Source: VAZQ01 sp963721005 (GTDB taxonomy: Bacteria > Pseudomonadota > Alphaproteobacteria > Rhizobiales > Xanthobacteraceae). Taken from it: a DNA stretch of 64,000 nucleotides. This document shows, piece by piece, positions 52,949 to 60,043 of the stretch. Position numbers and translations under genes: made by a program. The notes beneath the pieces were generated by a model, which was not told where the DNA came from, did no database searches, and saw only the letters and a list, made by a program, of their open reading frames with translations. The DNA lies in assembly GCA_963721005.1 (NCBI GenBank), contig CAVRHR010000007.1:248001-312000 (forward strand), written 5' to 3'. Position 1 is the first letter of the stretch. Each line of letters starts with the position of its first letter.

Positions 52949-53317
52949 CTATCGATGTGCCTCGAAATATTCCGCGAGTGCCCGCGCCTGATTGTGCTCC
53001 ACATCGCGCGCCGAATACAGCAGCGTGACCCGCCCGCGCGCGCAAAGGGCGCGCAGCTTGACGACCGCATCGGGATTGCGGTCAAGCTCCGCGGCATAAC
53101 GCGTGCAGAACTGTTGCCACCGCTCAACCCGATGGTCGAACCATTTGCGCAGCTCCGTGCTCGGGGCGATCTCCTTGAGCCAAATCGCATCCTTCAGCGT
53201 CGCCTTGCTGATCCCGCGGGGCCACACGCGATCGACCAGAACGCGTTGCCCGTCGCCGGCGGAGCGCGGCTCATAGACCCGCTTGATTTGCATATCCGAC
53301 ATGGCGGAGCGACCCAT
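52949..53317 (-). CDS. DUF488 family protein
   Basis: A 122-residue protein with the DUF488 core: IKRVYEPRSAGDGQRVLVDRVWPRGISK, LRKWFDHRVERWQQF and the C-terminal VTLLYSARDVEHNQA. Some members resemble a phosphatase or nuclease fold, but function is not known. The ATG at 53317 shares its A with the upstream stop (TGATG), so translation is probably coupled; a second start at 53302 is possible. Confidence 0.85.
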   Translation of the reverse strand: MGRSAMSDMQIKRVYEPRSAGDGQRVLVDRVWPRGISKATLKDAIWLKEIAPSTELRKWFDHRVERWQQFCTRYAAELDRNPDAVVKLRALCARGRVTLLYSARDVEHNQARALAEYFEAHR

Positions 53318-54165
53318 CAAACGCCGATTCTGGATGCGGCTGGCTGCACCGCAGAATTCTCGACCGGACGGCGCTCTGCAAGACGGGCGCTGGATTGAGG
53401 GTCGTGCGTCGGCAGATAGACGGTCGGGCTTGTCCGCGCCAAGCGCTTGATCGCATCCAGGGTCGCGCAGGCGGTGCGCTCGTCGGCGCTGACGCCATCA
53501 AGCAACAATCGGTCGTCATAGGAGGCATCGCCCGCCAGAAAGAGCGTGGTGTCGCCGTCCTGCAGCAGCACTGAGAGATGGCTGGCGGTGTGGCCGGGCG
53601 TGGCGACCGCGACGACGTCGCCGGCCTTGGTCAAGCGCCGGCTGGCGGCGAAGGGGCCGAACGGCTCGGCCGCGAGCGCGAGCGGCGCCGGATCGAACCA
53701 CGCCGGCCAGCGGTGAGGAATGTAGCCGCGCATGCGGCCGAGCCACCCTCCGGCGGTGCGCAACTCGCCGGGAGCGACCAGGATTTTGCTGTGGGGAAAA
53801 TGTGCGAGCCCGCCGTCGTGATCCATGTGTAAATGGGTGAGGACGACCTGCTTCACATCGCGCGGCCCGATGCCGAGCGCGCGCAACTGCGGCCCAATCT
53901 CCTCCTCGGGCTCGATGCGGAACGTGACCTCCCAGCGCACATAGGGATGCAGCGATTTGCCGCTGTCGCGCAGATGCGCGCCTTGCCCGGTATCGACCAC
54001 CATGACGCCTTCGTCATGCTCGATGACCCACGCATAAGTGGGCAGCCAAGCGGTCCAGGTCGAATCGGTGAAAATGGCCAGCCGCCGCGGCAGGCCGTGC
54101 CCGCGCCCCGCGGCCTGCGCGTTCTTGATCCTGACAGAGCCGGTCTGGATGGCATGCACCTTCAT
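53317..54165 (-). CDS. Metallo-beta-lactamase-fold hydrolase (AHL-lactonase-like)
   Basis: A 282-residue hydrolase. Metal ligands are H111, H113, D115 and H116 (THLHMDHDGG). Further ligands sit in ATPGHTASHLSVLL, AGDASYDDRLLL and YLPTHDPQS. The general layout is that of N-acyl-homoserine lactonases, but other lactones or esters are possible. There is no signal peptide. GGGAGG lies upstream of the start at 54165. A 178-base gap separates it from the His-rich gene upstream. Confidence 0.85.
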   Translation of the reverse strand: MKVHAIQTGSVRIKNAQAAGRGHGLPRRLAIFTDSTWTAWLPTYAWVIEHDEGVMVVDTGQGAHLRDSGKSLHPYVRWEVTFRIEPEEEIGPQLRALGIGPRDVKQVVLTHLHMDHDGGLAHFPHSKILVAPGELRTAGGWLGRMRGYIPHRWPAWFDPAPLALAAEPFGPFAASRRLTKAGDVVAVATPGHTASHLSVLLQDGDTTLFLAGDASYDDRLLLDGVSADERTACATLDAIKRLARTSPTVYLPTHDPQSSARLAERRPVENSAVQPAASRIGV

Positions 54166-54343
54166 GGCGATCCTCCCGTGTTCCACCGCCCGCGCCGGAC
54201 ACCCTGACCGGTAGCAGCCACCAGGCCCCGTAGGACGACTCGCCGGCGCTCGAACCGTTCCACCGGTTCCAACGCGCATGGCAGCGCCACCATCGGTGCC
54301 GACAGCAGAGCTGCCTGGCAGGAGGGGTCGAACCGCCTGGTTT

Positions 54344-54850
54344 TCAAGCCGTGACGAGCATCAAGGCCTCCGCCAGATCGAGCATGCGCGGCTGTTGCCC
54401 GTCGAAATAAACCAGGCGCAGGCGTTTACGGCGGGAAACCATGCGGGCCGGCAGCGGGTCGTAACGGAACGAGCCGCCGCCCAGATGGGGCGTGATCGAT
54501 CCGACGTCGGCGACGCTATCGACTTCGACCCGCAACAGCGCGAGCTTGGCGCCGTCGGCGGCGGTGCCTTCGAACGGTACCTGGGCGAGCCGCAAGAAGC
54601 TCGTCAGGTCGCTGGCGCCGAGAAAACCCTCCACGAAGGCGGCCTCGACCAGGTCGAGATCGGGCTCGGCACGCGGAAGCGCCTCGCCGGCAGGAGCAGC
54701 GTCGCGGTGCGGCGTCTGCCACTGCACCGGCCGCCGCGGCTCACCCGAATGGTTGTGGCCGATGCCGGCCGGCGCGGTGGCGAGCGTGCCGCCGGCGCCG
54801 TTGGAATGACCGTGGAGATGATCGTGCGCGTGTCCGCCATGCATGGCCAT
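54344..54850 (-). CDS. His-rich protein, last gene of the guanidinase-like operon, candidate metal chaperone
   Basis: A 168-residue protein. The N-terminus has six His in its first fifteen residues (H4, H7, H9, H11, H13, H15) and two more at H32 and H34, a pattern seen in nickel-storing regions of chaperones. Residues about 60-168 form a globular domain (LDLVEAAFVEGFLGASDLTS and RRKRLRLVYFDGQQPRMLDL) that I do not recognise. It follows the hydrolase by four bases and so belongs to its operon. I infer a role in delivering metal; no HypA or HypB gene is in the window. Confidence 0.75.
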   Translation of the reverse strand: MAMHGGHAHDHLHGHSNGAGGTLATAPAGIGHNHSGEPRRPVQWQTPHRDAAPAGEALPRAEPDLDLVEAAFVEGFLGASDLTSFLRLAQVPFEGTAADGAKLALLRVEVDSVADVGSITPHLGGGSFRYDPLPARMVSRRKRLRLVYFDGQQPRMLDLAEALMLVTA

Positions 54851-54854
54851 TACC

Positions 54855-56063
54855 TCAATAGGATACGGGTTTGTCGATCAGGTGCTTGTGCGAGCCGAGC
54901 TTGCCGTGCGCCACCATGGATCCGAGCGCCTCGACCACCACCCGCACCCCCACCAGCGCGGTGATGTCCGAGGTATCGTAGGGCGGCGAGACCTCGACCA
55001 CCTCGAAGCCGCAGAGGCCCGCCGCCGCCACCATACCCAGCAGCTTCAAGGCTTCGCGCGGCAGGAAGCCGCCGGGCTCCGGCCAGCCGGTGCCGGGCAC
55101 GAAGCCGCAATCCAGCAAATCCACATCGAACGAGATGTAGACCGCATCGGCATCCTTCCAGGCCAGCTCGAGCGCGATCTCGGCGGTCTTCTCCAGGCCG
55201 AGCTTCTCGATGTCCTCGATAGTGAGCACATTGGTGCCGCGCTTGCGCGCCTCCTGAACGCCGGCGCGCGGCACCTGCCAGCCACCGATGCCGAGCTGCA
55301 CCAGGTTGGAGGCCGGCACATTCGGCAGATTGGTCGCCCAGTACCAGGGGGTTGTGTGCATCCGCTCGTCGAGATCCTTCTCCTGGATGTCGATGTGGCG
55401 ATCGAAATGCACGATGCCGATCCGCTTGGAGGTACATTGGGCTATGCCGCGCACGCAGGGAAACCCGATCGAGTGATCGCCGCCGAGCATCACCGGAAGC
55501 GCGCCGGAGGAGAACACATGGGAGACGCCGCGCGTGATCTGGTCGAAGCTCTTCTCCAGATTGGCCGGAATGGTGAATACGTCGCCGGCGTCGCACAATG
55601 TCATCTGCTCGCGCAGATCGACGCCGAGCTCGTAGTTGTAGGGCGTGTAGAGCGCCGAGATGCGGCGGATGCCTTGCGGTCCAAAGCGGGTTCCGGGCCG
55701 ATAGGTGGTGCCGGAATCGAACGGGATGCCGATTACCGCCGCGTCGTATTTGCCGACGTCGCGCACGTTCTCCACATACGGCGCCTTGAGGAAGGTGTTG
55801 ATGCCGGCGAAGTGTGGCAGCTCGCCGCGCGAGAAGGTCGGGATGCTGCGGTCGGTCAGGCATTCGGCGCCGGGCAGCCCCATGTCGAGCGCCCATTTCT
55901 GCTCCTTGCGCCAGCCCTGCTCGGCGAGCTTGCCTTCGGCGTCGGCCGCCTTCCAGCCCTGTGTCGCCAACCGATCGAAGTCGGGATGATGGCGGCGGAC
56001 GCGCCGCGGCGGCGGCCTGAGCCCGGCCTTGGGCGAGTATCGCATGGAATGACGGAAGGTCAT
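54855..56063 (-). CDS. Agmatinase-family ureohydrolase, candidate Ni-dependent guanidine hydrolase
   Basis: A 402-residue ureohydrolase. The binuclear metal ligands are complete: H197 (GGDHS), D221, H223 and D225 (HFDRHIDIQ), D313 and D315 (SFDVDLLD), followed by PGTGWPEPGG. There are about 100 residues before the first core strand (DAAVIGIPFDSGTT), longer than in ordinary agmatinases of about 300 residues. That size matches cyanobacterial GdmH, a nickel-dependent guanidine hydrolase of this family. The start overlaps the NikR-like stop (ATGA). Context (NikR-like regulator, His-rich protein, ABC importer, divergent urea transporter) supports hydrolysis of guanidine or a similar compound to urea; agmatine remains possible. 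Confidence 0.82.
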   Translation of the reverse strand: MTFRHSMRYSPKAGLRPPPRRVRRHHPDFDRLATQGWKAADAEGKLAEQGWRKEQKWALDMGLPGAECLTDRSIPTFSRGELPHFAGINTFLKAPYVENVRDVGKYDAAVIGIPFDSGTTYRPGTRFGPQGIRRISALYTPYNYELGVDLREQMTLCDAGDVFTIPANLEKSFDQITRGVSHVFSSGALPVMLGGDHSIGFPCVRGIAQCTSKRIGIVHFDRHIDIQEKDLDERMHTTPWYWATNLPNVPASNLVQLGIGGWQVPRAGVQEARKRGTNVLTIEDIEKLGLEKTAEIALELAWKDADAVYISFDVDLLDCGFVPGTGWPEPGGFLPREALKLLGMVAAAGLCGFEVVEVSPPYDTSDITALVGVRVVVEALGSMVAHGKLGSHKHLIDKPVSY

Positions 56064-56542
56064 GAAGCCGCTCCTCTGGGTTGCTTGGCGCCGCCGGTGA
56101 AGGGATGCACCGGCGGAATCACGGCCGCGATCAGATGCATCTTGCCAGAGGTCACGCCGCGGCGCGACGTCATCTCGTCGGCGATCATCTGCAGCTTCCG
56201 CGCCGGACCCTGTACCAGGATCACCTCCATGGTCTGATTGTGCATGAGATGGACGTGCAGCGATGAGACCACCTCGTCGATGTATCGGAACTGGAGATCG
56301 GCCAGCTGCTTCTGCAGGCCGGGCACCGAGTTCTTGTAAAACAGCGCGACGATGCCGACCATGACGTCGTCGCCCTGGTCGCATTTGTGCTCCAGTAAAA
56401 ACTGGTGAAGCATGTCGTTGACCGCCTGCGAGCGGCTTTCGAAGCCACGCGCTTCGACCATGCGATCGAGGTCGCTCAGCATATCCTCGGGCAGCGATAT
56501 GCTGATCCGGCTGACCGGCCGGCTCTTGGGGAGCGCACGCAT
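56060..56542 (-). CDS. NikR-like regulator with an incomplete nickel site
   Basis: A 160-residue protein. A ribbon-helix-helix domain (residues 10-52, SRISISLPEDMLSDLDRMVE) is joined to a NikR-type ACT-like domain. In aligned positions two of the four high-affinity nickel ligands of E. coli NikR are kept (H96 and H98, for H87 and H89), but Phe85 replaces H76 and Thr104 replaces C95. It may sense nickel through another geometry, another metal, or a different ligand. The stop overlaps the hydrolase start, and the start follows the ATPase by nine bases. Its likely target is the dyad at 59521-59550. Confidence 0.88.
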   Translation of the reverse strand: MRALPKSRPVSRISISLPEDMLSDLDRMVEARGFESRSQAVNDMLHQFLLEHKCDQGDDVMVGIVALFYKNSVPGLQKQLADLQFRYIDEVVSSLHVHLMHNQTMEVILVQGPARKLQMIADEMTSRRGVTSGKMHLIAAVIPPVHPFTGGAKQPRGAAS

Positions 56543-56551
56543 GCTCAGCTC

Positions 56552-57472
56552 CTAATCCACATTGTCGGAGACATCGGTGAGGCGCGCCACCATGGCGTAG
56601 CTCTCGGCCTCCTCATCATCGTCGGACTTGGACTGGTGGATCAGCTCCTCGAGCCGAGCCTTGGTGGCGAGGAAGGCCGGCGAGATCAGCTGCGCCGCGC
56701 TGCGCGGCCGCGGCACCGGCACCTCAATCAGCTCGCGCACCTCGCCCGGATGCGCGGAGAGCACCAGGATGCGATCGGCGAGGAAGATCGCCTCGTCGAG
56801 ATCGTGGGTGATGAACACGATAGTGATGTCGATCTTGCGCCAGATTTCGAGCAGATGCGCCTGCATGCGGCAGCGCGTCTGCGCGTCGAGCGCGCCGAAC
56901 GGCTCGTCCATCAAGAGGATGCGCGGCTGATTGGCCAGCGCCCGCACGATCGCCACCCGCTGCTTCATGCCGCCGGAGAGCTGGTGCGGATAGGCGTCGG
57001 CGAACCGCTCGAGCCCAATCAGCGCCAGCCATTGCAGCGCCTGCTGCTCGGACTCGTCTTTGCCGCGGCCGTTGACCTCGAGACCGAACATCACGTTCTT
57101 CTTGACCGTCAGCCATGGAAACAGCGTGTAACCCTGGAACACCATGCCGCGGTCGCTGCCCGGCTCGGTCACCGCCTTGCCCTGGAGCAGGACCTGCCCC
57201 GAGCTCATCTCCTCCAGGCCGGCCAGGATGCGCACCAGCGTGGTCTTGCCGCAGCCCGACGGCCCGACGATGCAAAGGAACTCGCGCCGGTGGGTGGTGA
57301 AGTTGATGTCGTTGAGCGCGGTGGTCAGGCGCCCCCCTGAGCCGAAGAGCTTGTTGAGATGCTGCACGTCCAGGATGACCTCACGTGCCTTCAGACGATC
57401 GAAGCGCGCCCGCACCTCCGGGGTCTGCTCGAGATGGGACGGCAGGATTGCCGCAGTGGTGAGCTGATCCAT
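56552..57472 (-). CDS. NitT/TauT-type ABC transporter ATPase
   Basis: A 306-residue ATPase. Walker A is GPSGCGKT (residues 70-77), the signature is LSGGMKQRVAIVRAL, and Walker B is ILLMDEPFGALD with His in ITHDLDEAIFLADR. About 30 extra residues precede the ABC core, and an acidic tail (SKSDDDEEAESY) follows it. The start at 57472 has AAGGATC upstream and lies eleven bases after the permease stop. It powers the importer whose binding protein is encoded at 58520-59503. Confidence 0.93.
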   Translation of the reverse strand: MDQLTTAAILPSHLEQTPEVRARFDRLKAREVILDVQHLNKLFGSGGRLTTALNDINFTTHRREFLCIVGPSGCGKTTLVRILAGLEEMSSGQVLLQGKAVTEPGSDRGMVFQGYTLFPWLTVKKNVMFGLEVNGRGKDESEQQALQWLALIGLERFADAYPHQLSGGMKQRVAIVRALANQPRILLMDEPFGALDAQTRCRMQAHLLEIWRKIDITIVFITHDLDEAIFLADRILVLSAHPGEVRELIEVPVPRPRSAAQLISPAFLATKARLEELIHQSKSDDDEEAESYAMVARLTDVSDNVD

Positions 57473-57483
57473 CTGCAGATCCT

Positions 57484-58449
57484 TCAGCTGCTCTTCTCGA
57501 GCGAGCGATCCCACGGGAAGAACCGGCGGCCGAGCAGCGCCAGGGTCATGTCGGTCCCCACCCCGATGATGCCGATGATGATGATCGCCGCATACACATT
57601 GGCGAAATGCTGATAGCGCGCCTGCAGCGTGATGAACCAGGTGATGCCGGAGGTCGTGCCGATGAGCTCGGCGACGATCAGGTAGGTCCACGCCCAGCCG
57701 AGCAGGATGCGCTGGTCGCGATAGAGATCGGGCAGGATTCCCGGGATGACGACGCGGGTGAGCAGCTTGGCGTTCCGAGTGCCGAGGGTGAGGGCGGCCT
57801 CCACCAGCGCGACATCCAGCTTGCGGGTGGTATTGGCGATGATCAGGACCTGCTGGAACAGGGTGCCGATGACGATGATGGTTATCTTCGGACCGTCATA
57901 GATGCCCAGGATGGCGACCGCGAGCGCCCCGAAGGCCGGCGCCGGCAGATAGCGGAAGAACTCGATGAAGGGCTCGTTCAGGCGCGAGAGCACCCCGTAG
58001 GTCCCGCACAGCACCCCGAGCGGCACCCCGATGATGGAGGAAATCACGAACCCCCAGAAGATGATCTGGATGCTGTGCCAAAGGCTTTGATGCAGCCATT
58101 GGCCGTCCCGCGACACCGGCGGCGAGGTGAACGAGGAGTAAAGCGCGATCGCCACCTCATGCGGAGCCGGAAGGTAGACCGGATTGGTCGGATAGCCTTC
58201 CGGCGGCACTTTGTCGTCGGTGCGCGCGTCGGTCACCGCCTCCTCGAAGGCATCCCGGTCCATCCGCATGCCGCGCTCGAGATACTCGACCGCGCCCGGC
58301 TTGGTGATCAGGACCTGCGGATGCCACACCGCCGGGATGTAGCTGACGATGCACCACAGCAGGATCGGCAGCACGAAGGACAGGCATCCCAGCACCCGTC
58401 TCGCGCCGGGCGACAACGGTTTGAGAACTTGCAGCCACCTTGTTTTCAT
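57484..58449 (-). CDS. NitT/TauT-type ABC transporter permease
   Basis: A 321-residue permease. A first helix (about residues 20-42) is followed by a periplasmic segment of about 70 residues and then the BPD_transp_1 core with five helices (IIFWGFVISSIIGVPLGVLC and GWAWTYLIVAELIGTTSGI). The EAA-type loop is VEAALTLGTRNAKLLTRVVIP. It sits between binding protein and ATPase genes in one operon. Related guanidine-riboswitch-controlled importers in other bacteria are of this type, but no riboswitch was seen here. Confidence 0.93.
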   Translation of the reverse strand: MKTRWLQVLKPLSPGARRVLGCLSFVLPILLWCIVSYIPAVWHPQVLITKPGAVEYLERGMRMDRDAFEEAVTDARTDDKVPPEGYPTNPVYLPAPHEVAIALYSSFTSPPVSRDGQWLHQSLWHSIQIIFWGFVISSIIGVPLGVLCGTYGVLSRLNEPFIEFFRYLPAPAFGALAVAILGIYDGPKITIIVIGTLFQQVLIIANTTRKLDVALVEAALTLGTRNAKLLTRVVIPGILPDLYRDQRILLGWAWTYLIVAELIGTTSGITWFITLQARYQHFANVYAAIIIIGIIGVGTDMTLALLGRRFFPWDRSLEKSS

Positions 58450-58479
58450 GACCCGGTCTTGCCTGGTGGCGGTGCGCAG

Positions 58480-58508
58480 CCTCCCTTCCCGCGAGTCGGG
58501 AAGGGAGG
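58480..58508 (-). promoter_or_regulatory. Strong hairpin between binding-protein and permease genes
   Basis: CCTCCCTTCCCG (58480-58491) and CGGGAAGGGAGG (58497-58508) form a perfect 12-bp stem with a 5-base loop in the 70-base intercistronic gap. Such hairpins often protect the upstream binding-protein message and lower expression of the membrane subunits. Confidence 0.6.
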
Positions 58509-58519
58509 GATTCGCGGTG

Positions 58520-59503
58520 CTATTGGCCGTTGGTCAGCGATGGATCGATATAGCTGTTGATATCCTGCGCCTGCTTGTAGACGTCGTTGGCCACGTTGAA
58601 CTCGTCGGCGATCTTGGACGACCCGTAGAGCGAGGCGAGCCCGTCGGCCTTCTTGAGTACCTTCTTGCCTTCCGCCACGTCGATGAGATGGGTGCCCTTG
58701 ATCAGCGGCTTGAAGTCTTCCGGCGTCAGCTCGACGCGCGCCGCCATGATCTTGATGGCATCGTCCTGGGTCTTGGGATCGTTGATATAGTGGACCACCT
58801 TGTCCCAGACGCCGATCAGCTTGATCCAGTCGGCGCGGTGCGCATTGAGGCTGGCCGGGCTGACCGCCAGCACGTCATAGATCAAGCCGGGCGCCTGCGA
58901 GGATGTGTAGATCGGGTGCGAGCCGGGCGAGCCCTTCATGGCCTGGCCGGAGATCGGCTGCCAGGCGCCGATCGCCGAGACCTGGCCGGAGGCGAGGACC
59001 TGCGGGGTCTCGTTGGTCTTGGCGTTCACCAGCTTGACGTCCTTCTCCTTCATGCCGGCGCCTTGCAGCGCGTGCAGCAGCAGCAGGTGCTCGACCAGGC
59101 CGACCTCGATGCCGATCTTCTTGCCCTTGAGATCCTTGAGGCTCTTGATGCCGGGCTTGGCGACGATCATGTCGTTGCCGCTCGAATAGTCGGTCAGCAT
59201 CACCATGATGCCCTTGCCGCCGCCGGCGCCGGTGACCAGCGTGTCGCCGTTGGTCATCAGGTTGGCGTCGAGCTTGCCGGCCGTGAAGGCATCCATCGAG
59301 GCCGAGTAGTCGAACCACTCGAACGTAAGATCGAGGCCGGCTTCCTTGATCCAGCCCTTGTCGATGGCGACCTGCCAGGCCACCCACCCGGGCCAATCGC
59401 TGTATCCGACCGTGAGGGGCGCCGCCGCAGCCGGCCGCACCGCGATCGATGCCAGGCCCAGAACCAAACCGATCGTCCATCCGAAGTTCGTTTTGCGGCT
59501 CAT
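58520..59503 (-). CDS. NitT/TauT-type ABC substrate-binding protein (first gene of guanidinase-like operon)
   Basis: A 327-residue periplasmic protein with a Sec leader (ending VRPAAAA, about residue 27). The mature part opens PLTVGYSDWPGWVAWQVAID, with FEWFDYSASMDAFTAGKLDA and KSLKDLKGKKIGIEVGLVEH. The ATG at 59503 has AGGAGG five bases away; a GTG one codon upstream is too close to it. It leads the operon that ends with the hydrolase and His-rich genes, so its ligand is probably the hydrolase substrate or a related guanidino compound. Confidence 0.9.
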   Translation of the reverse strand: MSRKTNFGWTIGLVLGLASIAVRPAAAAPLTVGYSDWPGWVAWQVAIDKGWIKEAGLDLTFEWFDYSASMDAFTAGKLDANLMTNGDTLVTGAGGGKGIMVMLTDYSSGNDMIVAKPGIKSLKDLKGKKIGIEVGLVEHLLLLHALQGAGMKEKDVKLVNAKTNETPQVLASGQVSAIGAWQPISGQAMKGSPGSHPIYTSSQAPGLIYDVLAVSPASLNAHRADWIKLIGVWDKVVHYINDPKTQDDAIKIMAARVELTPEDFKPLIKGTHLIDVAEGKKVLKKADGLASLYGSSKIADEFNVANDVYKQAQDINSYIDPSLTNGQ

Positions 59504-59520
59504 CACAGCCTCCTGGTTTG

Positions 59521-59550
59521 AGTAATACGAAATGTCAAAGGCGTATTACT
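59521..59550. promoter_or_regulatory. Perfect dyad AGTAATACG-N12-CGTATTACT
   Basis: Two 9-base arms (59521-59529 and 59542-59550) lie between the sigma-54 site and the start codon of the binding-protein gene and overlap the predicted transcription start. Wide-spaced dyads of this size are typical for NikR tetramers. The operon encodes a NikR-like protein. Confidence 0.6.
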
Positions 59551-59554
59551 GGAG

Positions 59555-59570
59555 AGCAAAGCCTGTGCCA
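59555..59570 (-). promoter_or_regulatory. Sigma-54 (-24/-12) promoter for the guanidinase-like operon
   Basis: Read on the minus strand the sequence is TGGCACAGGCTTTGCT. It matches the consensus TGGCACG-N4-TTGCW with one mismatch and the invariant GG-N10-GC spacing. Transcription would start near 59544, about 40 bases before the start codon. Confidence 0.7.
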
Positions 59571-59970
59571 GGACGCGGCGGGCCGGATTCCTGCGGAAAT
59601 TCAATGTGTATCGTTTCAAATCGGGGTGTTGGGGCGCCCGAGCTGCTCGCAAAGCAAGCGCCCGATGCTCAGCTTCGCCCAATCGGTACCCATTGGCGGC
59701 GGGCAGGTAACCGAGGCATCCCAATTTTTTTCGAGCTGTCGGACAGGATCAGCGGGCGCGGGCGCAAGCGCCGGGCGATGCCTGAGATTGCATCAACAAA
59801 TCCTCTCGCCCCGCTGAAAACCGATCCAGGTTATACAAAATGAACTTTACGCACAAAATTTAGGCGAACAGCTGTCGTCATGGGCTCGGTGGCTGCCGTT
59901 TCGTTGGGCAACGCCCGAGCGAATCCACGATAGCCTCTCGCAACCAGCCACTTACAGCATCGCGCGGCCT

Positions 59971-59985
59971 TGGCACGGTCTTTGC
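59971..59985 (+). promoter_or_regulatory. Sigma-54 (-24/-12) promoter of urtA
   Basis: TGGCACGGTCTTTGC matches every fixed position of the sigma-54 core consensus, with GG-N10-GC spacing. The predicted start is near 59997, about 47 bases before the urtA start codon. Confidence 0.8.
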
Positions 59986-60043
59986 GACTTTCGGCCCATG
60001 CGAGGCGGCACGGGGCCGATCGCGGGGCGTCAAAAAACGAGGT

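Larger units (their letters stand above)
59504..60043. other. Divergent control region between the guanidinase-like and urea-transport operons
   Basis: These 540 bases hold two divergent sigma-54 promoters and a dyad (all listed separately) and no convincing gene. I looked for guanidine-I, -II and -III riboswitch patterns in the minus-strand leader and for an NtrC dyad between the promoters and found neither by eye. The stretch 59830-59870 is AT-rich and may bind a bending protein such as IHF. Confidence 0.6.

Noticed and set aside
59504..59830. Guanidine riboswitch upstream of the ABC transporter/hydrolase operon
   Set aside because: I read the minus-strand leader for the conserved guanidine-I, -II and -III cores and saw none. 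A covariance-model search would settle this.
59571..59970. NtrC enhancer between the two sigma-54 promoters
   Set aside because: No convincing TGCAC-N7-GTGCA-type dyad was found by eye; the activator remains unidentified.
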